Source of the DNA: an uncultured Aquimarina sp.
Lineage (GTDB): Bacteria > Bacteroidota > Bacteroidia > Flavobacteriales > Flavobacteriaceae
Length of the DNA: 64,000 bases
NCBI GenBank assembly: GCA_947498595.1
Contig: CANMKX010000002.1
Location: 124,001 to 188,000 of the forward strand
Reading direction: 5' to 3'
In this document: in pieces, positions 26,315 to 35,144 of the stretch
Numbering within the stretch: position 1 is the first letter of the stretch
How the letters are laid out: each line of letters starts with the position of its first letter
The notes under the pieces: generated by a model
Told to the model about the DNA's origin: nothing
Database searches by the model: none
The model's input: the letters and a program-made list of their open reading frames with translations, nothing else
Program-made: the position numbers and the translations under genes

Positions 26315-28359
26315 AGCTCTGTGATTGCGTTTTGTATATATGGAGGAATAATAAAATCTATAAACTCATCAGTACCTTTTTTCTTAAGGTTTTCAGATAA
26401 ATTATAGGCTAGTTCTAATGCATTTTCTCCTTTTCCAATTGAATTTAAATATCTAGAAGCTATGATATGACGCTTCTTTTCATCTTCATTATAATTACTG
26501 TTAGCCTGTATACTGGTTTTTATACGAGTATTCTCTTTGCTATCTCTTAATACATTTAATAAATCATCAACTGTAGAACTAGAATCTTTGTATAAAGTCA
26601 TTAATTCTTGTATTTCTTCTTTATTACTCATGGAATCAGTAATTAATATATTTGAAGATGGATTATTTAATACTAAATCATATTCAAATGTCTTCCCTTT
26701 ATCATTTTGGCTAAAAAAAGTAATATTAGGATGTTTTTTATGCTCATATTTTTGATCAAAAATATTAAACTTATAATCATATTTATCTGTATCTAGATTA
26801 TATTCAAAAGGGTAGCACTTTTTATATTTACTATTTGCTTTTCCTTTACTTTCAGGATCTCTGTCGGTAATACACACTACTTTTTTATGAATAGTATTTT
26901 CTTGAGAACTATCGAATAAATATAAAAAATGATCAAAATATCGGCCTCCAATATTTATAGTAGCGATATGATTATCAGCCAGAGATACATCTAAATAATC
27001 TGCTAAAATAGAAAGCAATAATTGTTCAGCTATTCCTTCTACGAGCAGGATTTTTTGAGCAAATAACATATCAGATTTCGTAGCATCTAAAAATCGTTGA
27101 ACATACTTTTGGCTTTGTAAAGTAGGAAATACTTTAGAAGGATATCCTATAGTAGTTTGACTATTCTCATTATGTAAACAAATAATCTCATCCAAAGACA
27201 CAGCAGATGTAATATGTGTAGAGTGAGTAGTAATAAAAATTTGTCTCACTTTTTTATCTTTCTTGTTTTCATTAAGAAACTTGAGAAATTTGTATTGCAT
27301 TGCTGGGTGTAAATGAGCCTCTGGTTCTTCTATAGCTAATGTCGTAAATATTTTGGCATTAGAATCTAAGTAATCAACATCCGCATTAATTTGCATTTTT
27401 GCTAATAACAACGACATGAAAATTAAATTATTGTATCCCAGTCCATTATGAGTTGCAGGTATTTTGATTCCAGATTCATATTCGATGATTAATTTTAATA
27501 CAGAATACATTTCATCTTCTGAAATAGTACCATCAAAATCAGGAGACGCTTTGTTGAATGATGCTCCTGTGTTTTTAGCATAAGAGAGTATTTGTTCCTT
27601 ACCAAGCTTAATCCGTTTGTTTAATTCATCTATAAGAACTTGTGCTTTTTCTGAAAATTCATTTCTTCGTTCTTTTATTTCAGTATATTTTTCATCAGGA
27701 GTTTTCTCTGTATTTATTTTAATGTCATAATCCATAAAAAAATCGAGGACTTCACGTAGAAGAGTATTACGACCTGTTAGCATATCTCTTTCAACGTCAC
27801 GTATTGCATCTAAAAATTGAAAATCAATTTTTTGTAATGATTCACTATCAGCTACTGCTTTATTATTTATATTTCCTCCCCATAATTTGTGCATATAGAA
27901 TCTAAGGAACTCATGTTTGATTAATTTCCATGCTTTATCAAGTGCTTTAGGATCTGTATTGTCTATAGAATCAAGTGCTTTTATATAAGCATCTTGTTTC
28001 TTTTCAGGTAAGAAGAATTCATAAGTTAATAGAGCCTCATAGTTATTATCTAATTTGGTTAACCAATTAGAAATAACTACTAAATCATCTGGGGTTTCTT
28101 CTTTTCCTTTGTTAATAGTTAGCGAAATACTAATTTTTGGTGGAGTTGTTTTTAAAGTTTGTATTTCAATATTTTTATTGAAATCATCGACATTTAATTT
28201 TTTAGATTGATTACTATCGATAACAAGAGAGATGGCCTTTATAAGATTTGTTTTACCAGCATTATTATGACCAATAATGACATTTATACCATCATTAAAA
28301 CTTATTTCTTGGTTTTTGAAATTCCTGAAATTTGTTAATTGAATTTTTGAGATGTACAT
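26305..28359 (-). CDS. gajA: OLD-family ATPase/TOPRIM nuclease (GajA-like)
   Basis: 684 residues. Begins with the RecF/OLD-type ATPase (FRNFKNQEI; Walker A GHNNAGKT at 30-37) and has the signature/Walker B region [12 protein letters not shown] followed by the [11 protein letters not shown] strand. The TOPRIM part is intact: LLVEG (Glu441) and CITDRDPE (Asp residues ~499-501). GajA proteins are sequence-specific DNA nickases inhibited by nucleotides and activated when phage replication depletes them. Longer than the ~580-residue reference protein. First gene of a three-gene defence operon. Confidence 0.85.
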   Translation of the reverse strand: MYISKIQLTNFRNFKNQEISFNDGINVIIGHNNAGKTNLIKAISLVIDSNQSKKLNVDDFNKNIEIQTLKTTPPKISISLTINKGKEETPDDLVVISNWLTKLDNNYEALLTYEFFLPEKKQDAYIKALDSIDNTDPKALDKAWKLIKHEFLRFYMHKLWGGNINNKAVADSESLQKIDFQFLDAIRDVERDMLTGRNTLLREVLDFFMDYDIKINTEKTPDEKYTEIKERRNEFSEKAQVLIDELNKRIKLGKEQILSYAKNTGASFNKASPDFDGTISEDEMYSVLKLIIEYESGIKIPATHNGLGYNNLIFMSLLLAKMQINADVDYLDSNAKIFTTLAIEEPEAHLHPAMQYKFLKFLNENKKDKKVRQIFITTHSTHITSAVSLDEIICLHNENSQTTIGYPSKVFPTLQSQKYVQRFLDATKSDMLFAQKILLVEGIAEQLLLSILADYLDVSLADNHIATINIGGRYFDHFLYLFDSSQENTIHKKVVCITDRDPESKGKANSKYKKCYPFEYNLDTDKYDYKFNIFDQKYEHKKHPNITFFSQNDKGKTFEYDLVLNNPSSNILITDSMSNKEEIQELMTLYKDSSSTVDDLLNVLRDSKENTRIKTSIQANSNYNEDEKKRHIIASRYLNSIGKGENALELAYNLSENLKKKGTDEFIDFIIPPYIQNAITELCQ

Positions 28360-28495
28360 AGTAAGCGATTAGAAGTGATTTTTTACGAAACTAAAGCTAA
28401 TCAATTAATCCTTTTTACGGAAACTCGTAATACAAGTAAAAAAAAATAATTTATTAACAACTATATTATAATTAATGCTTAGAGAACTTCAATAA

Positions 28496-28777
28496 TCAAT
28501 ATGCTATTGATTTCCCCATATGCCAAACAGACCAAATCAAGATTTGATCGTCTCGTAGTTCGTAGTGTATTCCATACGGAAAATCAGAGAGAAACTTAAT
28601 TCGAGTTTCTCTATAAATTAATTGAGATCCTTTGGGATAGCGTTTTATAAAATCAAGATGCCTATCCAAAGACTGTAAAAATGCCTGAGCTAGATCAGCA
28701 TTGATACTAAAGTAATAAGCCATAGCCATGTCTATATCATTACTAGCAGATGGCTTAACGACAAACTTACGCAGCAT
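28496..28777 (-). CDS. ParE/RelE-type toxin
   Basis: 93 residues from the ATG at 28777 (the ORF-track start is GTG). It has the ParE/RelE fold wording: VKPSASNDIDMAMAYYF, an SLDRHLDFIKRYPKGSQLI helix, IRIKF-like strands (TRIKFLSDFPYGIHYEL) and a closing ILIWSVWH strand. The antitoxin gene upstream overlaps it by 11 bases. Such pairs stabilise mobile elements; the target (gyrase or translation) cannot be decided from the sequence. Confidence 0.82.
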   Translation of the reverse strand: MLRKFVVKPSASNDIDMAMAYYFSINADLAQAFLQSLDRHLDFIKRYPKGSQLIYRETRIKFLSDFPYGIHYELRDDQILIWSVWHMGKSIAY

Positions 28778-28985
28778 ATTTTGCACTAAGTTCAGCTTTT
28801 ATACTTTCCCAAGATTGCCCTTGATCTTGTTCTGCTGCCATTCGTTGATCAAGTAATCTTTTATGTTCTTCAGGCATCACATAATTCTTTTGCTCTGTTA
28901 AAGAGATTTCCAGTCTCAATTCATCAAAATTCTTGAAATGCGTTTTAGAAAGTTTTAAATCCGAATCCACAACAATATGTACCAT
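28767..28985 (-). CDS. Antitoxin (addiction module component type)
   Basis: 72 residues. The C-terminus has MPEEHKRLLDQRMAAEQDQGQSWESIKAEL, typical of the short antitoxin component that precedes ParE/RelE toxins. The order antitoxin then toxin with an 11-base overlap supports translational coupling and autoregulation. Confidence 0.78.
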   Translation of the reverse strand: MVHIVVDSDLKLSKTHFKNFDELRLEISLTEQKNYVMPEEHKRLLDQRMAAEQDQGQSWESIKAELSAKYAA

Positions 28986-29097
28986 ATTTCTATTATAGAA
29001 AGGTTTATGTCTTAGGTAAAGTTTTTATAGATAAAATACTTCATGTGCTTTTCACCCAAAGTTCTTAAATACCCTCAAAGCTATTCCATCATCAAGA

Positions 29098-29135
29098 GAA
29101 AAACAAGGATATTCCTGTGAGTTGCTCCTTGTTTT
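29098..29135 (+). terminator. Terminator-like hairpin ahead of the 123-aa gene
   Basis: AAAACAAGGA ... TCCTTGTTTT with a following T-run, on the plus strand, 50 bases ahead of the ATG at 29185. No plus-strand gene precedes it, so it could be a leader attenuator or the end of a minor transcript. Confidence 0.4.
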
Positions 29136-29184
29136 TTCTGGATATCTGGAAGTGTCGCAGAGTGTATTTAATAACACTTTTAGG

Positions 29185-29553
29185 ATGAAAAAATCACAAG
29201 ACACTTCGTATCAAAATCAATTAGAAACTATCATTAACGACAACCCAAACAGTATAGAATCTGCCGTAGCTCAAACTGCTTTAGTGTATAACGAAGACGA
29301 CGATATCTATAACTTTTTCCAAAATCTACTCCAATACGGATGCATTTCTGGAATGGTTTCAGAACTTGTATACTACTGCGATACCCACACGTTTTACGAT
29401 TTACATTATGCCCAAATAGAAGAAATTCGTAGAAGCTATGAGCAAGAAACAGGAATGCCGATTCATACCGAAAACGATTACAAGAATCACATGGCATGGT
29501 TTACGTATGAATATGTAGCGTATCAGATAGCACAAAAGCTTGGGGTATGGTGA
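29185..29553 (+). CDS. Conserved mobile-element protein, 122 aa (copy A, intact)
   Basis: The ATG at 29185 (MKKSQDTSYQNQLE) is preferred to the ORF-track ATG, which lies inside a hairpin. Acidic protein with SAVAQTALVYNEDDDIYNFFQNLLQYGCISGMVSELVYY and a C-terminal TEYDYKNHMAWFTYEY-like segment. I know it only as a kind of small conserved protein of Bacteroidota mobile elements; no function is established. Its 3' part is repeated at 32683 as a fragment. Confidence 0.65.
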   Translation: MKKSQDTSYQNQLETIINDNPNSIESAVAQTALVYNEDDDIYNFFQNLLQYGCISGMVSELVYYCDTHTFYDLHYAQIEEIRRSYEQETGMPIHTENDYKNHMAWFTYEYVAYQIAQKLGVW

Positions 29554-29966
29554 TGCCCCAGTTTTTTATATGAAGATGCTGTGATCTAAGTGAATTACAC
29601 TTTTGACAGTGTTGGAGTAATTTTTAAAGAGGAACTCTTTCTCCGTTCAACGAAAAGTTTCATTCAATTGGGGTGTTTATAGCTCTTTTTTATTCTCCAG
29701 AAGATGCTGTTTTTATGATCTTTTTTAATCCAAAATGATTTTAAAAAAATGAGAAGAGACACCTCCTATACACAGGCAAAGATAGCCTTACCCCCTATGC
29801 GAGCAAGACCAAGCGAGAATCATAATATTTTTTGGATTTCATCTGCAAAAAATATCGCGCCTGTCTTGCTTTTTCCTTTCTGTGGCTACAAAAAGCCCGT
29901 TATAGGAGCAACATCAATCTCGCTCCTCTTTAAGAAACAATATATATAATTTAAAATGTTAGAATT
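29554..29966 (+). other. Structured non-coding gap, copy A
   Basis: 413 bases between two conserved small genes. The block 29765-29927 is ~80% identical to 33028-33193. It contains GCAAGAC...GTCTTGC enclosing the hairpin ATATTTTTTG / CAAAAAATAT, then GGAGC-N12-GCTCC. One stem pair is A-T here and C-G in copy B, a compensatory change. Candidate RNA leader, origin or oriT; see findings. Confidence 0.55.
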
Positions 29967-30364
29967 ATGGCAACAGCAGTAAAAAACGGAAGTACAAAAA
30001 AGGCTACAATGGCAAATGCTCAACTGAAAGAAAAATTAGCTGAAGAAGCCACGGAAACAGTATCAAAAGCGACTCCACAACCGCCAAAAGAAGCAGTAAT
30101 AACGCTGGATGAAAGAATCGCAAAGTTTAAGAAACTACAAGGACTCAACAATCAAAGAGACCGTTTAGTGAGTACATTAGAGAGCTTGCAAACTTTAATC
30201 TCAACCAAGACTTCTCATCTACATTTTTGCTTAGAGATTCTGCGGGATTGGAATTTAAGGCAAACAATTCGAATCTGATACAAATTGTAGCTACGGGTTT
30301 ACAAAGAACATTAGAACAACGTAAAAATGAGTTAGAAAAGCAGATTTTAGAATTTGTGCTTTAA
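29967..30364 (+). pseudogene. Frameshifted copy of the 136-aa protein (copy A)
   Basis: Aligned with the intact gene at 33231, this copy lacks one base near 30193 (GAGAGCTTGCAAACTTTAATC versus GAGAACCTATCTAATTTTAATC). The ORF track therefore ends it at 30278 with a false tail, while the true C-terminus (NNSNLIQIVATGLQRTLEQRKNELEKQILEF) continues in the next frame to the stop at 30364. A sequencing error is possible. Confidence 0.75.
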
Positions 30365-30383
30365 ACCAATTTAACTCAAAAAT

Positions 30384-30413
30384 GAGTCCTTTATGGAAAA
30401 CTATAAAGGACTC
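30384..30413 (+). terminator. Terminator behind copy A
   Basis: Perfect 11-bp hairpin GAGTCCTTTAT / ATAAAGGACTC with an 8-base loop, 20 bases behind the pseudogene stop, followed by GTTTATATT. Confidence 0.7.
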
Positions 30414-30483
30414 GTTTATATTAAAACCAGAATAAGATTCCTCATAAGGTAATCTATATAATAATTTTTTAAGATACTTTTCT

Positions 30484-31611
30484 TTAGAAACCTTTTAAAT
30501 ATTCTATATAATTATTATATATTTTAGTTTTTTCTTTCTCTAAAAGATTAAGAAGTTTTTTTTTGACTTTTCTTTTATCGGATGAAGGAATATTATTTTT
30601 TAAATTAAAAGAACCAATATTAATTTCAAATTCAGCTTTATTTCCAATTTTTTCAAAATATGGAAATCCAAAATTTACAGAAAGATTACCTTCCGCGAGT
30701 TCGTAATTAAAATTAAATTTCACTTCCATTCCCCAACATTTAATATATTTATGGTACTTTTTCTCTTTAAAAAAGAAATCTTTTTGAATGCCTTTTCCTT
30801 TAAAGATTAAAGTATCTTTATCTGACATCCAATCAATTTCTTTAGGAAGATCAGAATCTTCATCTGCTTTAAAATGAACATCAATTATATCGTCAAAATT
30901 AAAGAAAGAATTATTCATTTTATTTGATAATCTAAGAAAAAAAATTATCCTTGTTTCATTGTTGAAGTCTCCGAAATAAATCTTTTTTATTTCCTCTTTT
31001 GGAGCTATTGAATTAGTTTTTTTAAAATGATCTAATACAATGTTTTCAATAACATTGGCAACCTTTAAAGTTTCTTGAGAGGTATACTCTTTGATTATTT
31101 TAATAGAAGAGCCACCTTCTTGTTTTTCTATAATTAAATTACCAGAAAATAAATTACTAGATTCATACCAACTTTTATTAAAGTCTTGTCGTATTATTTC
31201 AAAATTTAAGACAACTTTATCATTCAGTTTAGATTCCTTATAAAAGGGAGATAATTTATTAACTTTGAAATTGATTAAATTAAAATCAATTTTATCATTA
31301 ATATTGATTGTATCTGGAACTATATTAATTAATTCTTCTTGAGAGTTGAATGATATTGTACCTGTTGAAGATTTTGTATTATCTTCTTTTGTATTTAATT
31401 GATCTTTTAAAAATTCAAACTCATTTGGACTTAACAATATGGTACTAAGGAAAGGGACATATTTTTCTTTTGAATTATGATTAAAAAAAACACCTCTCTT
31501 GCGTAATATTTCTTTTAAATCCGATTTAGAAAGTAGAGATTGATTAACAAATCCTCTTAAAAACTCACCTTGTGGTAATATTTTATCTATATGTTTATAT
31601 GGATCTATCAT
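30484..31611 (-). CDS. Unknown protein, second gene of a two-gene cargo
   Basis: 375 residues. I recognise no family with certainty. The N-terminus is helical (LRGFVNQSLLSKSDLKEILRKRGVFFNH); the rest alternates strands and helices with a KEIDWMSDKDTLIFKGKGIQ segment and a basic C-terminal helix. The start overlaps the stop of the nuclease-like gene by 4 bases (ATGA), so the two are translationally coupled. Probably a sensor or regulator for the partner in a defence system. It lies between diverged direct repeats. Confidence 0.6.
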   Translation of the reverse strand: MIDPYKHIDKILPQGEFLRGFVNQSLLSKSDLKEILRKRGVFFNHNSKEKYVPFLSTILLSPNEFEFLKDQLNTKEDNTKSSTGTISFNSQEELINIVPDTININDKIDFNLINFKVNKLSPFYKESKLNDKVVLNFEIIRQDFNKSWYESSNLFSGNLIIEKQEGGSSIKIIKEYTSQETLKVANVIENIVLDHFKKTNSIAPKEEIKKIYFGDFNNETRIIFFLRLSNKMNNSFFNFDDIIDVHFKADEDSDLPKEIDWMSDKDTLIFKGKGIQKDFFFKEKKYHKYIKCWGMEVKFNFNYELAEGNLSVNFGFPYFEKIGNKAEFEINIGSFNLKNNIPSSDKRKVKKKLLNLLEKEKTKIYNNYIEYLKGF

Positions 31612-32522
31612 CTCAAATAAGAAAAAAGTTTAATATTAGATTTTGCATAACTTTCATTGAATGAAAGTAAGGCTGTGTGTATCATGTTTTTATGCCTCAA
31701 TTCATTATAATCGGGAAAACCTATGAAAGTTTTTGAAGCCCATCCTTGTGATATTTCAAGGGAAAGCCCTACTAACCTTTTAAAATCAGATACATTGAAA
31801 TTATCTTTTGTACATATATATAAGTTAGATTGATTATTATTAATTATTTCTTTAAAAACTAAAATATTAGAGGTTAAAAATTCTACAGGCATAATATTAC
31901 CAGAAAATTGTCTTTCATTTGGATTTAAATTTTTACCAGTTGAAGGATAGTAGAATTCTAATTTGTTAGAACCTATTTTAAGTTTAATAGCATCAATACT
32001 TCTTTTAATGAAATAATATGAACTATTACTGAACACTAAAATTTTTTCAAAATTTAAATCTTCTGTAAATCTAGTCGTAGAAATCTCATTTAATAAACTA
32101 TCATCTTTTTCCGAAGGAGAATTACTTAGCCAAACTAATATTCCTAATGTATTTATATTATTGTAATAATCAAAACCAGAAATTAAATTTGATCTAACTT
32201 GAGATTTTTTGTAGCACTCTAAACTATTTGCTAAATCAACAAAAAATGGTTTAAAAGTACCTCTAGGAGCATCGGGATATTCTTTATCACTATATTTGAC
32301 AGAAATAAAAATATCAACGAGTTCTCCTTCAACTAGAGGTGATTTATATATAAAACCAAGATCTAAACCATGAGTTCCTCTTTCAAGACTTTTTTTATGA
32401 TTCGAAGGAGTAACACAGTCGATAGTCATTCCTTCATTTAAAACGTCCCATCCAACTTTATTAAAAAAATCTAAAGTGATTTTTTCACCATATTCACCAA
32501 TTTTTTTGGCTAATTCACCCAT
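31608..32522 (-). CDS. PD-(D/E)XK-like nuclease, first gene of a two-gene cargo
   Basis: 304 residues. The N-terminus GELAKKIGEYGEKITLDFFNKVGWDVL, then GTHGLDLGFIYK and VDIFISVKYSDK, fits a restriction-endonuclease-like core: Glu in the first helix, Asp at the start of strand 2, and x-V-K in strand 3. The usual acidic residue before the Lys is Ser here, so the site is atypical. From memory, and unverified, this resembles the nuclease subunit of GAPS4-type two-gene systems. Coupled to the 375-residue partner. Confidence 0.55.
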   Translation of the reverse strand: MGELAKKIGEYGEKITLDFFNKVGWDVLNEGMTIDCVTPSNHKKSLERGTHGLDLGFIYKSPLVEGELVDIFISVKYSDKEYPDAPRGTFKPFFVDLANSLECYKKSQVRSNLISGFDYYNNINTLGILVWLSNSPSEKDDSLLNEISTTRFTEDLNFEKILVFSNSSYYFIKRSIDAIKLKIGSNKLEFYYPSTGKNLNPNERQFSGNIMPVEFLTSNILVFKEIINNNQSNLYICTKDNFNVSDFKRLVGLSLEISQGWASKTFIGFPDYNELRHKNMIHTALLSFNESYAKSNIKLFSYLR

Positions 32523-32682
32523 AGTTTATGATTTTAATGATTAATAGATTAGATTATTTATATCAATGATTTAATCTATAGGGCAATGATATAAATAGAA
32601 TTGTAAAATGTAATTTAGAAATCGAATATACTAAAAAAAACACTTGTATTATTGAAAAGAAACTATGCTTGCATAAAATCAA

Positions 32683-32813
32683 AAATTCGTAGAAGCTATG
32701 AGCAAGAAACAGGAATGCCGATTCATACCGAAAACGACTACAAAAATCACATGGCATGGTTTGCGTATGAATATGTAGCGTATCAAATAGTACAAAAGCT
32801 TGGAGTATTTTAA
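32683..32813 (+). pseudogene. 3' fragment of the conserved mobile-element gene (copy B)
   Basis: Starts abruptly at AAATTCGTAGAAGCTATGAG, identical to copy A for 53 bases, and runs in frame to a TAA at 32811-32813 (KNHMAWFAYEYVAYQIVQKLGVF). The first two thirds of the gene are missing. It marks the right edge of the cargo insertion. Confidence 0.8.
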
Positions 32814-33230
32814 TACTCTGAGTTTTAAAAGATGAAGATTCGAAGATATAAGCATAATGAACTTTTAGCAGTCCTAGAGAGTAAATCAAAGAGGGGATTT
32901 GCCCTTTATTAAACAAGATGTTTCATTTTAATAGCGTGTAGTTACGAATTATTTCCTCTTCCGTTTTATAAGCCTGTTTCGTGTCTTTTTTATAAATACA
33001 TGATAGACCAAGAATGATGAAAGATAACTCCCATACACAGGCAAAGATAGCCTGCGCCAACCGCATGGGCAAGACCAAGCGAGAGTCACGCTATTTTTTG
33101 GATTTCATCCGCAAAAAATAGCGCGCCTGTCTTGCTTTTTCCTTTCTACGGCAACAAAAAGCCTGTTATGGGAGCAATATCAACATCGCTCCTAATAGAT
33201 AATCAAGTATAACTTATAAAAGAGACCATT
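32814..33230 (+). other. Structured non-coding gap, copy B
   Basis: 417 bases. The block 33028-33193 matches copy A. Pairings: CAGGC-AAAGATA-GCCTG, GCAAGAC...GTCTTGC around the hairpin GCTATTTTTTG / CAAAAAATAGC, and GGAGC-N12-GCTCC. The 5' ACAGGC can alternatively pair with the 3' GCCTGT. No frame stays open and conserved in both copies across the whole block. Confidence 0.55.
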
Positions 33231-33641
33231 ATGGCAACAGCAGTAAAAAACGGAAGAGGAAAAAAGGAAACAGCAACGGCAAACACGCAATTAAAAGAAA
33301 AATTAGCACAACAAGCCGTAGGCGCATCAACCAAAACGCTTCCAACACCCGTAGAACAGCCAAAAGAGCCTGTAATAACCTTAGACGATAGAATTGCAAA
33401 ATTCAAGAAACTACAGGGATTAAATAACCAAAGAGAGCGTTTGGTAGAAACTTTGGAGAACCTATCTAATTTTAATCTCAACCAAGATTTTTCATCTACA
33501 TTTTTGTTAAGGGATTCTGGAGGATTAGAATTTAAAACTAACAATTCCAACTTGATACAATTGGTGACGAATCAATTACAAACGACGCTAGAACATCGCA
33601 GAGCGGAATTGGAAAAGCAGATTCTCGAATTTAATCTATAA
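33231..33641 (+). CDS. Conserved mobile-element protein, 136 aa (copy B, intact)
   Basis: 136 residues. A Lys/Ala-rich N-terminus (ATAVKNGRGKKETATANTQLKEKL) is followed by a helical domain with ITLDDRIAKFKKLQGLNNQRERLVETLENL and a C-terminal coiled coil (QTTLEHRRAELEKQILEF). Function unknown; this kind of protein is frequent in Bacteroidota mobile elements and looks DNA-binding by charge. A frameshifted paralog lies at 29967. Confidence 0.7.
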   Translation: MATAVKNGRGKKETATANTQLKEKLAQQAVGASTKTLPTPVEQPKEPVITLDDRIAKFKKLQGLNNQRERLVETLENLSNFNLNQDFSSTFLLRDSGGLEFKTNNSNLIQLVTNQLQTTLEHRRAELEKQILEFNL

Positions 33642-34063
33642 AAACAGAAACAAGAAAGAGAAGCTTTTACAGCTTCTCTTTTCTATTCAAATGAGGAACA
33701 AATAATTGCTTTATTGCGCTTAGTTGAGTGTGATATAAAGCAAAGTACTATTAATATATTAAAAGGTAAAACCGTAGCGTATTTACGGTTTTTATATATC
33801 TGATTTATAATTGATTATAGGTAAATATAGCATTTTTTTGAACTCTGAAATCAAAATCTGACGTTTTGAGAAAAAACTTGGGTGAAAACACGGACATTAT
33901 TTAGTTGATTTTGGTATAAAATGGCACAAAAGTACCTCGAAAATAATTGATTTTCACTCTATTATTTTCAGAAAGATAGGTTTAGTTTTGGGCTATAAAT
34001 CAAGTGCTTAAAGCAATAAAGACAAAGAATATAATCTAACAATAATTAAGAAAATATTACACC
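33642..34063 (+). other. 422-base gap with two hairpins and an inverted repeat
   Basis: Contains AGAGAAGC / GCTTCTCT (33657-33679) as a terminator for the preceding gene, AAAACCGTA / TACGGTTTT (33768-33792) as a second terminator-like hairpin, and GAAAATAAT-N13-ATTATTTTC (33939-33969), a perfect 9-bp inverted repeat ~95 bases ahead of the lipopeptide gene that may be an operator. Confidence 0.55.
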
Positions 34064-34273
34064 ATGAAAGTAAAAACGTTTTTTTACAGCATTCTTTTTT
34101 TATTTTTAGCAACACCACTTTTTATAGGTTGTGAAGCCGAAAATATAAATGACGAAATACAAAAGGATGAAACACTTAACAGAACCACAGAATACATCAA
34201 CTCAATCAGACCAGACGAAGTTGAAGACCCAGGAAGTCGAGGGAATGGAGACATCTGGGCAGACGAAGAATAA
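34064..34273 (+). CDS. Small predicted lipoprotein, 69 aa
   Basis: Signal sequence VKTFFYSILFLFLATPLFIGC with a lipobox-like LFIGC cysteine at residue 23, leaving a 47-residue acidic mature part that ends EVEDPGSRGNGDIWADEE. Nothing suggests an enzyme. The next gene overlaps it by 29 bases in another frame, so expression is probably coupled. It could be a secreted peptide signal, an inhibitor or a surface marker; unknown. Confidence 0.6.
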   Translation: MKVKTFFYSILFLFLATPLFIGCEAENINDEIQKDETLNRTTEYINSIRPDEVEDPGSRGNGDIWADEE

Positions 34274-34913
34274 AATACTATTATATATCATTATTATAGG
34301 TGCTGTACTTGGTAGTATAGCACCTTTTGTTCATATTATTCTCCCAGCCAACCCTCCAGAGCTTATTGAACTTCGAAAAGAGTATAAAAATAAAGAAATC
34401 TCAAAAAAAGAATACAATATAAAAAAAGACGTATTGAAAGAAAAGTATCAAGTATATGGTTTTTCTACAATGAGAGCGTTTCTTTTTGCGATAGGATTTC
34501 CGATAGCTCTTTTTATATGCTCCTTATTTATACTTTATTTATCCTATCATATAAGCGATGATCACATTAAGAAAGGAGCAGAAATATTTAGTATTGCAAC
34601 CCTTATTACTGGATTATTTTTTCTTTTATGGACTCGATTTGGTTATGGGTTTGATGAAAAAGATTTTAGCGAAGAAATATATTATTTTATTATGGTAGTA
34701 ATATCATTAATAATAACCTTTTCTATTTTTAAAATATCAAGAACTGCTAATAAAAATAAACATAAGATAAGAGAACTTATAAGTTTTATAATCCATTCTA
34801 GAACAAAGTTTTTCTCTCTTTTAGAGAAACACGAATCTCAAGAAGTCATTCGAACTGAAAAAGAAGATTTTGATGATTCAATGTATGAGACTTTTGAAAA
34901 AATAATTGATTAA
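34245..34913 (+). CDS. Multi-pass membrane protein coupled to the lipoprotein
   Basis: 222 residues from the ATG at 34245; the ORF-track start lies deep in the lipoprotein frame. Four hydrophobic segments are visible (KILLYIIIIGAVLGSIAPFV; FLFAIGFPIALFICSLFILYLSY; FSIATLITGLFFLLW; YYFIMVVISLIITFSIF), followed by a charged cytosolic tail. No family recognised. The 29-base overlap suggests that the two proteins function together. Confidence 0.55.
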   Translation: METSGQTKNKILLYIIIIGAVLGSIAPFVHIILPANPPELIELRKEYKNKEISKKEYNIKKDVLKEKYQVYGFSTMRAFLFAIGFPIALFICSLFILYLSYHISDDHIKKGAEIFSIATLITGLFFLLWTRFGYGFDEKDFSEEIYYFIMVVISLIITFSIFKISRTANKNKHKIRELISFIIHSRTKFFSLLEKHESQEVIRTEKEDFDDSMYETFEKIID

Positions 34914-34934
34914 CAGAAATCTGCTGCTTTAGTT

Positions 34935-35144
34935 ATGAAAAATCAAAAACGTCTTAAATTAATACAAAAGTTAAAAGATTCTAATCATATAACCTTAGAA
35001 GATGCCTACTTACTCGAAAGCGAATTAGAATCTAAATTAAATCTAACTGTTAAGGATAAAAAACAAGAGTTAGATAACCTTAAAAAAGAACGAGATGAGT
35101 TAAGATCTCAATTATTTACTTTGTTGAATTTATCGACTCTGTAA
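34935..35144 (+). CDS. Small coiled-coil protein, 69 aa
   Basis: Highly charged helix LKLIQKLKDSNHITLEDAYLLESELESK then KDKKQELDNLKKERDELRSQ, a leucine-zipper-like pattern. Its 3' end overlaps the convergent repressor gene by 29 bases. No family recognised; possibly a regulator. Confidence 0.45.
   Translation: MKNQKRLKLIQKLKDSNHITLEDAYLLESELESKLNLTVKDKKQELDNLKKERDELRSQLFTLLNLSTL

Noticed and set aside
29749-29949. 66-aa frame across structured gap copy A
   Set aside because: The corresponding frame in copy B is interrupted by a one-base length difference, and conservation follows pairings rather than codons. Kept only as an alternative in the findings.
33231-33641. Minus-strand 115-aa frame at 33203-33550
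   Set aside because: Antisense shadow of the conserved 136-aa gene, which is supported by its diverged copy at 29967.
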